This document shows positions 56,738 through 62,795 of a stretch of 62,795 nt of DNA, piece after piece. The stretch comes from Roseicyclus sediminis (GTDB lineage Bacteria; Pseudomonadota; Alphaproteobacteria; Rhodobacterales; Rhodobacteraceae). The stretch lies in the NCBI RefSeq assembly GCF_025515305.1, contig NZ_JAOPHT010000019.1, positions 1-62,795 of the forward strand, read 5' to 3'. The position numbers were made by a program, and so were the translations under genes. The stretch's first letter is position 1. Each line of letters begins with the position of its first letter. The notes under the pieces were generated by a model. That model was not told where the DNA came from. It saw only the letters and a list, made by a program, of their open reading frames with translations, and did no database searches.

Positions 56738-57622
56738 ATGACGAACGCTGAGATGCGCGAGCAGATGGAAAGCGGCAATGGGTTCATCGCCGCGCTGGAC
56801 CAGTCGGGCGGCTCGACGCCCAAGGCGCTGCGCCTCTACGGGATCGGGGAGGACGCGTATGCCTCCGAGGACGAGATGTTCGATCTCATCCACCAGATGC
56901 GGACCCGGATCGCCACCGCGCCCGCCTTCACCGGCGAGAAGGTCGTGGGCGCGATCCTGTTCGAGAAGACGATGGACCGCGAGATGGGCGGCAAGCCTTC
57001 CGCGAAATTCCTGTGGGAGGAACGCGGCGTCGTCCCCTTCCTCAAGATCGACAAGGGGCTGGAGGCCGAGGAAAACGGCGTGCAGCTGATGAAACCGATC
57101 CCGGGGCTCGACGACCTGCTCGACCGGGCCGTGGCGCACGGCATCTTCGGCACGAAGGAACGCTCGGTCGTCTCGGCGGCGAACGCGGAGGGGATCGAGG
57201 CGATCGTCGCCCAGCAGTTCGAGCTCGGGCGGGCGGTGCTTGCCAAGGGCCTCGTGCCGATCCTCGAGCCCGAGGTCACGATCTCGATCGCCGACAAGGC
57301 CGAAGCCGAGGACATGCTGCTCGCCTCGATCCTGAAGCACCTCGAAGGCCAGGATCAGCCGGTCATGCTGAAGCTGTCGCTGCCGACCAAGGCCAACCTC
57401 TACGCGCCGCTGATCGCGCATCCCAAGGTGCTGCGGGTCGTGGCGCTCTCGGGCGGGTATTCCCGCGACGAGGCGAACGCGAAACTGGCCGAGAACCACG
57501 GGATGATCGCGAGCTTCAGCCGCGCATTGACCGAGGGGCTTTCGGCGCAGCAGTCGGACGAGGACTTCAACGCCACGATCGCCGAAACGATCGACAGCAT
57601 CTACGCCGCCTCGATCACCTGA
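56738..57622 (+). CDS. fda: Fructose-bisphosphate aldolase class I
   Basis: A 294-residue aldolase. The start has MESGNGFIAALDQSGGSTPKAL and ILFEKTMDREM, and the Schiff-base lysine is in VMLKLSLP. Class I does not need metal. A class II gene was not seen in this window. It follows pgk by 109 bases. Confidence 0.92.
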   Translation: MTNAEMREQMESGNGFIAALDQSGGSTPKALRLYGIGEDAYASEDEMFDLIHQMRTRIATAPAFTGEKVVGAILFEKTMDREMGGKPSAKFLWEERGVVPFLKIDKGLEAEENGVQLMKPIPGLDDLLDRAVAHGIFGTKERSVVSAANAEGIEAIVAQQFELGRAVLAKGLVPILEPEVTISIADKAEAEDMLLASILKHLEGQDQPVMLKLSLPTKANLYAPLIAHPKVLRVVALSGGYSRDEANAKLAENHGMIASFSRALTEGLSAQQSDEDFNATIAETIDSIYAASIT

Positions 57623-59213
57623 ATTCCGGGCCAAGGCGCGCGAGAAGCGCGGACATGTCGGGGGGGCCGAGGCTCCCGGCGACATGGCCGCGCGCGCCGT
57701 CGAGGCGGGTGGCGACGAAGGCATCCGCCACCGCCTCCGGCGCGGCCCGGACCAGCACGGACGCGGTCAGCAGAAGCGCCGTGCGTTCGGCGAACCAGCG
57801 CGCCTCGGCCTCGTCGGGCAGGCCGGGCCAGCGCGCCCGGTGGGCGGCAAGTGCAGCGTCATAGCGCCGATCCGCGCCGCGCGCCGCGTCGAGGTCGGCG
57901 GCGAGCAGCGCGCCAGCCGCGGGGTCCCGAGCGAGCGTGCGCAGGATGTCGAGGCAGATGACGTTGCCCGACCCTTCCCAGATGCCGTTCAGGGGCGCCT
58001 CGCGGTAGAGCATCGGCAGGGGCGTGTCCTCGACGTAGCCCATGCCGCCCAGCCCCTCCATCGCCTCGACGATGACGCGGGGGGCGAGCTTGTTGTTGAG
58101 GAACTTCGCCAGCGCCACCGCGATGCGGGCGAAGGGCGCGCGAGAGGGATCGTCGAAGGCGCGCGCGACGTGGAAGCCCAGCGCCGTTGCCCCCTCCCAG
58201 TCGAGGACGAGGTCGCACAGAAGCGCGCGCATCAGCGGCTGGTCGGCAAGCCGCCGCTGGAAGACGGTGCGGTGCCGGACCCAGTGCGACAGGTGGTCGA
58301 GCGCGCCCCGCATCAGGCCCGCGGGCGCCATCGCGGTGTCCAGGCGGGTGTGGTGCACCATGGTCAGGATGGTGCGCACGCCCTGCCCGTCCTCGCCGAG
58401 AAGATGCGCCAGCGCGCCGTGATACTCGATCTCGGCCGAGGCATTGGCCCGGTTGCCGAGCTTGTCCTTCAGGCGCAGCAGGTGGACCCCGTTGCGCGTC
58501 CCGTCCTCGAGCCAGCGGGGCACGAGAAAGCAGCTCAGCCCGACCTGCGTCTGCGCGAGCGTGAGAAACCCGTCCGACATGGGCGCCGAGCAGAACCACT
58601 TGTGCCCGGTGAGGCGCCAGCCCTCTCCCGCGCGCTCGGCCCGCGTCGTGTTGGTGCGCACGTCCGAGCCGCCCTGCTTCTCCGTCATCGCCATGCCCAG
58701 CGTCGCCGCGCGCTTGGCCGACAGGGGGGCGACCGCCGGATCGTAGTCGCGCGCCGTCAGCTTCGGCACCCAGTCGGCGGCAAGCGCGGGGGCCGCAGCC
58801 AGCGCGGGGACGGCGGCATAGGTCATCGTCATCGGGCAGCAGGTGCCGGGCTCCACCTGGCTGTGCAGGTAGACCATGGCCGCATGGGTCAGGTGGCTTC
58901 CCCCCGTCCAGGGCCCGCCGGCGTAGCCCGCCCCGAGGCCCAGCGCCATCAGCCGGTGATAGCCGTCGGTGAACCCCACCTCGTCGAGCCGTCGCCCGCC
59001 CGCATCGAAGAGCCGAAGCTCAGGCAGGCGGGTGTTCGCCTCGCGCGCCCAGGCGGCGGCCCCGACCGTGCCGAGGGCGCGGGCATGGTCCCCGACCCCG
59101 GCGCCCTTCGCGTGGGTCGCAAGCACCGGGTCCCCGCCCCAGAGGTCGCGGTTCCCGCGCGCGGGCGGCTGGTTCGTGACCTCATGGTCCGCAAGCGTCG
59201 ATGTCGGCTCCAT
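57615..59213 (-). CDS. AidB-like acyl-CoA dehydrogenase family protein
   Basis: A 532-residue flavoprotein of the acyl-CoA dehydrogenase fold in the AidB/isovaleryl-CoA branch. Features are AMTEKQGGSDVRTNTTRAE, GHKWFCSAPMSDGFLTLAQT, the later VIVEAMEGLGGMGYVEDTPLPMLYREAPLNGIWEGSGNVICLDILR and a C-terminal extension. AidB proteins protect DNA from alkylation or act as dehydrogenases of unknown acyl substrate. It overlaps the convergent aldolase gene by eight bases. Confidence 0.88.
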   Translation of the reverse strand: MEPTSTLADHEVTNQPPARGNRDLWGGDPVLATHAKGAGVGDHARALGTVGAAAWAREANTRLPELRLFDAGGRRLDEVGFTDGYHRLMALGLGAGYAGGPWTGGSHLTHAAMVYLHSQVEPGTCCPMTMTYAAVPALAAAPALAADWVPKLTARDYDPAVAPLSAKRAATLGMAMTEKQGGSDVRTNTTRAERAGEGWRLTGHKWFCSAPMSDGFLTLAQTQVGLSCFLVPRWLEDGTRNGVHLLRLKDKLGNRANASAEIEYHGALAHLLGEDGQGVRTILTMVHHTRLDTAMAPAGLMRGALDHLSHWVRHRTVFQRRLADQPLMRALLCDLVLDWEGATALGFHVARAFDDPSRAPFARIAVALAKFLNNKLAPRVIVEAMEGLGGMGYVEDTPLPMLYREAPLNGIWEGSGNVICLDILRTLARDPAAGALLAADLDAARGADRRYDAALAAHRARWPGLPDEAEARWFAERTALLLTASVLVRAAPEAVADAFVATRLDGARGHVAGSLGPPDMSALLARLGPEFR

Positions 59214-59345
59214 GGCAACACCTCCCCGGCGAAAGGATAGGGGCCGCGAATCATTCTGTCGCGGGGGGATTCCCTTTTACCCGACGTTATGCGAATCTCT
59301 TCCGACGAGACGCCCGTCAGAGGCGTCCGAGGCAGAGGCAGAGGC

Positions 59346-59639
59346 ATGTTCCGTTCGATCTCCTTCACCGGACTCGGGATCACCACCGCGCTCGTGCTGG
59401 TGGGCGCCTACTTCACCTTCACCGCGGTGCAGGGGAATTACGGCCTCTTTCGTCGCATCCAGATCGAGGCCGAGTCCGACCGCCTGTCGATCGAACTGGC
59501 CCGGCTGGAGGCCGAGAACGCGCGCATGGAAATCCTGACCCGGCGGCTCTCGGACGACTTCCTCGATCTCGACCTGCTGGACGAACGCGCCCGCGACGTG
59601 CTGGGCTACACCCGCCCCGACGAGATCGTCCTGCCCTGA
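59346..59639 (+). CDS. ftsB: Cell division protein FtsB (DivIC family)
   Basis: A 97-residue bitopic protein with one membrane segment (about 8-25) and a coiled coil (about 35-70) ending DERARDVLGYTRPDEIVL, the family's signature. ATG 59346 is preferred over 59289, since an extra 19 residues are Arg/Gly-rich and precede the membrane segment without homology. GAGGCA is repeated three times right before the start, supplying GAGG ribosome sites. Confidence 0.88.
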   Translation: MFRSISFTGLGITTALVLVGAYFTFTAVQGNYGLFRRIQIEAESDRLSIELARLEAENARMEILTRRLSDDFLDLDLLDERARDVLGYTRPDEIVLP

Positions 59640-59745
59640 CATCCCCCCGCCCGGGCATTATTGCACTGGACGCATGGCGGCCCGGCGGCCCTGCGTCACC
59701 TTATCAGGAAAACGGGGGGTGTCATCGCGCCCCGGCTTTGCTATG

Positions 59746-59767
59746 GATAGTTCAACGTTAAACTATC
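59746..59767. promoter_or_regulatory. Near-perfect 22-bp palindrome upstream of pdhA
   Basis: Arms GATAGTT (59746-59752) and AACTATC (59761-59767) enclose CAACGTTA, itself nearly symmetric, so 20 of 22 positions fit a perfect palindrome. It ends 27 bases before the pdhA ATG, overlapping where a promoter would be. A strong operator candidate for a regulator of pyruvate dehydrogenase expression. Confidence 0.6.
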
Positions 59768-59794
59768 TCATTGCACGGGGAGGTCCCGACAGCC

Positions 59795-60817
59795 ATGGCG
59801 ACCCGGAAAACCGCGTCCAGATCAGCCGCCAAGCCGAATGTCTCGGCCGATGAGCTGAAGGCCCACTACCGCGACATGCTGCTGATCCGCCGATTCGAGG
59901 AAAAGGCCGGTCAGCTTTACGGCATGGGCCTGATCGGGGGCTTCTGCCACCTCTACATCGGTCAGGAGGCCGTCGTCGTCGGCCTGGAGGCCGCCGCAAG
60001 CGAGGGCGACAAGCGCGTCACCTCCTACCGCGACCACGGTCATATGCTGGCCTGCGGGATGGACCCCCGGGGTGTGATGGCCGAGCTGACGGGCCGCGAG
60101 GGGGGCTACTCCAAGGGCAAGGGCGGCTCCATGCACATGTTCTCGAAAGAGAAACATTTCTACGGCGGCCACGGGATTGTTGCGGCCCAGGTGCCGATCG
60201 GCGCGGGCCTCGCCTTCGCGGACAAGTACCTCGGCAACGACCGGGTGACCTTCGCCTATTTCGGCGACGGCGCCGCCAACCAGGGCCAGGTCGCCGAGAC
60301 CTACAACATGGCCGAACTCTGGAGCCTGCCGGTCATCTTCGTGATCGAGAACAACCAGTACGCCATGGGCACCAGCGTCAAGCGCGCCACGAAGTCCCCC
60401 GACTTCTGGGAACGGGGCGCGGCCTATGGCATCGCGGGCGAGGCGGTCGATGGCATGGACGTGCTGGCCGTGAAGGCCGCGGGCGAGAAGGCCGTCGCGC
60501 ACTGCCGCGCGGGCAAGGGCCCCTACATCCTCGAGGTCATGACCTACCGCTACCGCGGCCACTCCATGTCCGACCCCGCGAAATACCGCACGCGGGAAGA
60601 GGTGCAGGAGATGCGCGAGAAGCGCGACGCGATCGAGCACGTGCGCCAGCTGCTGCTGACGGGCGGGCACGCATCCGAGGACGATCTCAAGAAGATCGAC
60701 AAGGAAATCAAGGATATCGTGAACGAGTCCGCCGAGTTCGCGAAGGAGAGCCCCGAGCCCGCACTCGAAGAGCTCTGGACCGATATCTACGCCGAAGTGG
60801 CGCCGCAGGACGCCTGA
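59795..60817 (+). CDS. pdhA: Pyruvate dehydrogenase E1 component, alpha subunit
   Basis: A 340-residue thiamine diphosphate-binding subunit. The cofactor motif is FGDGAANQGQVAETYNMAELW...ENNQYAMGTS. The serine-rich segment YRGHSMSDPAKYRT is also conserved. A basic N-terminal 20 residues (MATRKTASRSAAKPN) precede the fold. GGGGAGG is the ribosome site. Confidence 0.96.
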   Translation: MATRKTASRSAAKPNVSADELKAHYRDMLLIRRFEEKAGQLYGMGLIGGFCHLYIGQEAVVVGLEAAASEGDKRVTSYRDHGHMLACGMDPRGVMAELTGREGGYSKGKGGSMHMFSKEKHFYGGHGIVAAQVPIGAGLAFADKYLGNDRVTFAYFGDGAANQGQVAETYNMAELWSLPVIFVIENNQYAMGTSVKRATKSPDFWERGAAYGIAGEAVDGMDVLAVKAAGEKAVAHCRAGKGPYILEVMTYRYRGHSMSDPAKYRTREEVQEMREKRDAIEHVRQLLLTGGHASEDDLKKIDKEIKDIVNESAEFAKESPEPALEELWTDIYAEVAPQDA

Positions 60818-60832
60818 GGGGAGACGACGACG

Positions 60833-62209
60833 ATGGCAACCGAAATTCTCATGCCCGCGCTCTCCCCCACGATGGAGGACGGCACGCTGGCCAAGTGGCT
60901 GGTGAAGGAGGGCGACACGGTCTCGGCCGGCGACATCCTCGCCGAGATCGAGACCGACAAGGCGACGATGGAATTCGAGGCCGTGGACGAGGGCGTGATC
61001 GGCAAGATCCTCGTGGCGGAGGGCACCGAGGGCGTGAAGGTCAACAGCCCGATCGCCATTCTTGTAGAAGAAGGTGAGAGCGTCCCGGACGGAGCAAGCG
61101 CAGCCGCGCCCGCCGCCGAGGCCCCCGCCCCTTCCGCTGCGCCCGCGGCTCCGGCCGTTCCGGCGACCCCGGCCCCCGCCGCGCCTAAGTCGAACGCCTC
61201 GCCCGACTGGCCGGCCGATGCCGAGATGAAGAAGACCACGGTCCGCGAAGCGCTCCGCGACGCGATGGCCGAGGAAATGCGCCGCGACGAGACCGTCTTC
61301 GTGATGGGCGAGGAAGTGGCCGAGTACCAGGGCGCCTACAAGGTGACGCAAGGGCTGCTGGACGAGTTCGGCCCACGCCGCGTGATCGACACGCCGATCA
61401 CCGAGCACGGCTTCGCGGGCCTCGGCGTCGGCGCGGCCTTCGGCGGGCTGAAGCCCATCGTCGAGTTCATGACGTTCAACTTCGCCATGCAGGCGATGGA
61501 CCACATCGTCAACTCGGCGGCCAAGACGCTCTACATGTCGGGCGGTCAGATGGGCGCGCCGATGGTGTTCCGGGGTCCCAACGGCGCGGCGGCCCGCGTC
61601 GGCGCCCAGCACAGCCAGGACTACGCGGCGTGGTATTCCCATATCCCCGGCCTGAAGGTCGTGCAGCCCTACTCGGCGGCCGACGCCAAGGGCCTTCTCA
61701 AGACCGCGATCCGCGACCCCAACCCGGTGATCTTCCTCGAAAACGAGATCCTCTACGGCCGCAGTTTCGACGTCCCGCAGATCGATGACCTGACGATCCC
61801 CTTCGGCAAGGCGCGGATCTGGCGCGAGGGCACGGACGTGACCATCGTCAGCTTTGGCATCGGCATGACTTACGCGCTCGAGGCCGCCGAGGAACTGGCG
61901 AAGGACGGCATCGACGCCGAGGTGATCGACCTGCGCACGCTGCGCCCGATCGATTACGACACGCTGATCGCGAGCGTCATGAAGACCAACCGCTGCGTGA
62001 CCGTCGAGGAAGGCTTCCCGGTCTGCTCCATCGGCAATCACCTGTCGGCCTACATCATGACCCACGCCTTCGATTACCTCGATGCACCGGTCCTGAACTG
62101 CACCGGCAAGGACGTGCCGATGCCATATGCCGCGAACCTCGAGAAGCTCGCCCTGACTTCCACGGCCGAAGTGATCGAGGCCGTCAAGCAGGTGACCTAC
62201 CGCGGATGA
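60833..62209 (+). CDS. pdhB: Pyruvate dehydrogenase E1 component, beta subunit with lipoyl domain
   Basis: A 458-residue subunit. Residues 1-75 form a lipoyl domain with Lys43 in [10 protein letters not shown], as in E2. An Ala/Pro-rich linker (about 86-125) leads to the standard E1-beta domain ([31 protein letters not shown]-type [17 protein letters not shown] and [11 protein letters not shown]). A lipoylated E1-beta is known in several Alphaproteobacteria; the lipoyl region is nearly identical in DNA to that of pdhC. Confidence 0.95.
   Translation: MATEILMPALSPTMEDGTLAKWLVKEGDTVSAGDILAEIETDKATMEFEAVDEGVIGKILVAEGTEGVKVNSPIAILVEEGESVPDGASAAAPAAEAPAPSAAPAAPAVPATPAPAAPKSNASPDWPADAEMKKTTVREALRDAMAEEMRRDETVFVMGEEVAEYQGAYKVTQGLLDEFGPRRVIDTPITEHGFAGLGVGAAFGGLKPIVEFMTFNFAMQAMDHIVNSAAKTLYMSGGQMGAPMVFRGPNGAAARVGAQHSQDYAAWYSHIPGLKVVQPYSAADAKGLLKTAIRDPNPVIFLENEILYGRSFDVPQIDDLTIPFGKARIWREGTDVTIVSFGIGMTYALEAAEELAKDGIDAEVIDLRTLRPIDYDTLIASVMKTNRCVTVEEGFPVCSIGNHLSAYIMTHAFDYLDAPVLNCTGKDVPMPYAANLEKLALTSTAEVIEAVKQVTYRG
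60926..61017 (+). repeat. 92-base identical copy in the pdhB lipoyl region
   Basis: This stretch is identical to 62594-62685, including third codon positions. The surrounding 120 bases differ at scattered silent sites. Confidence 0.9.
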
Positions 62210-62466
62210 TGCGCGTGCTCGGCAAGACGCAGGCCTCCGACGCCTACCGCATCGGCCTCGACATCGACGGGGCCGAGGTGGTTGCGCGGATCCCCGAGGC
62301 GCTCCTGTCCGCCGAGCACGGCACCGACGAGAAGGTGCCGCACCAGGCCGCTTATGAATGGATCGAGGCGCGCGCCCACGCGCTCGTGCACGCGATCCGC
62401 ACGCTTCATTCCGGCGCCCGCCCCCGGGCGCCCTTCGACCAGATCACGCTCGAACCCGGGCGCTGA
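62206..62466 (+). CDS. DUF5076-like small protein between pdhB and pdhC
   Basis: An 86-residue soluble protein starting [25 protein letters not shown] 62206 overlaps the pdhB stop (ATGA). The protein is of mixed alpha/beta type and no motif for catalysis is seen. Its coupling to pdhB and place before pdhC suggest a complex-linked function. Confidence 0.7.
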   Translation: MMRVLGKTQASDAYRIGLDIDGAEVVARIPEALLSAEHGTDEKVPHQAAYEWIEARAHALVHAIRTLHSGARPRAPFDQITLEPGR

Positions 62467-62500
62467 GGCCCCGGGACACCGAGAAGGGAGAGCCGCGACC

Positions 62501-62795
62501 ATGCCGACCGAAATCCTTATGCCCGCCCTGAGCCCGACCATGGAGGACGGCACGCTGGCCAAATGGCTGGTGAAGGAGGGCGACACGGTAAGCGCCGGCG
62601 ACATCCTCGCCGAGATCGAGACCGACAAGGCGACGATGGAATTCGAGGCCGTGGACGAGGGCGTGATCGGCAAGATCCTCGTGGCCGAGGGAACCGAGGG
62701 CGTGAAGGTCAACGCGCCGATCGCCGTGCTTCTGGAAGAGGGCGAAAGCGCGGACGCCATTGGCAGCGCGCCCGCCGCCGCCCCTGCCCCGGCCA
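62501..62795 (+). CDS. pdhC: Pyruvate dehydrogenase E2 (dihydrolipoamide acetyltransferase), 5' part
   Basis: The first 98 residues are visible before the window ends: a lipoyl domain with Lys43 in [10 protein letters not shown] and the start of an Ala/Pro linker (SAPAAAPAP). The catalytic domain must lie beyond the edge. GAAGGGAGAGCCGCGACC precedes the ATG. Confidence 0.93.
   Translation, partial: MPTEILMPALSPTMEDGTLAKWLVKEGDTVSAGDILAEIETDKATMEFEAVDEGVIGKILVAEGTEGVKVNAPIAVLLEEGESADAIGSAPAAAPAPA
62594..62685 (+). repeat. 92-base identical copy in the pdhC lipoyl region
   Basis: Identical to 60926-61017 within the pdhB lipoyl domain; indicates recent gene conversion or duplication. Confidence 0.9.

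Overview
The window is a GC-rich alphaproteobacterial chromosome segment, most probably from a member of the Rhodobacteraceae (genus not determined). The indications are a pyruvate dehydrogenase E1-beta with its own lipoyl domain (pdhA-pdhB-small gene-pdhC), tandem gap genes followed by pgk and a class I aldolase, an alr-mlaE-mlaF operon, a BLUF photosensor, an FnrL-type box before a ferredoxin-NADP reductase gene, and short intergenic repeats of a kind I associate with this family. I see no rRNA, tRNA, insertion sequence, prophage or CRISPR array. All genes appear intact except the last one, which is cut by the window end.

Layout. 1-5.6 kb: hydrolase/OsmC fusion, Lrp-type regulator, fpr, an Ala/Glu-rich anchored protein, infC (start codon appears to be AUA) and a membrane-anchored NYN-domain protein. 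5.6-18.6 kb: a molybdenum hydroxylase locus on the minus strand, read xdhC-like, molybdopterin-binding protein, secreted dienelactone-hydrolase-like protein, then small-large-medium subunits of a form II CO-dehydrogenase-like enzyme. Two CoxE/CoxD-type accessory genes (VWA protein and MoxR ATPase) lie upstream, separated by genes for an OmpA protein with a giant Ala/Glu linker and two secreted proteins. 18.7-29.2 kb: a urease locus (ureDAB and ureCEFG) split into two minus-strand units by a plus-strand diheme cytochrome c gene and filled with small accessory genes. 29.3-34.8 kb: pyrC, pyrE, dnaB and a winged-helix/TPR regulator with a TTG start. 35.1-39.4 kb: a tightly overlapping operon of alanine racemase, MlaE permease, MlaF ATPase, PqiA-like protein and three small membrane proteins, with no MCE protein in view. 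39.4-48 kb: autotransporter-like outer membrane protein, radA, cvpA, purF, BLUF protein, bioY, SDR, zapA and a coiled-coil protein. 48.3-62.8 kb: central carbon metabolism: transketolase, two gap paralogues, pgk, class I aldolase, acyl-CoA dehydrogenase-like protein, ftsB and the pyruvate dehydrogenase genes.

How the parts work together. The 48-63 kb block joins the pentose phosphate pathway, lower glycolysis/gluconeogenesis and entry into the TCA cycle. The two GAPDHs differ at the residue that selects NAD over NADP, and both genes carry a shared GTTAGCG-type operator, which suggests coordinated but directionally specialised use. The Mo-hydroxylase block contains the catalytic subunits plus likely cofactor-insertion helpers. 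The urease block makes a nickel enzyme with its complete chaperone set, including a His-rich UreE.

The best candidates for something new are: the MCE-less MlaEF/PqiA operon with paired paralogous small membrane proteins; the split, crowded urease locus; a family of small secreted proteins represented at two distant loci; the dispersed CTTCATC-headed repeat family (nine copies); and several palindromic operator candidates (before pdhA, the gap genes and the winged-helix/TPR regulator).
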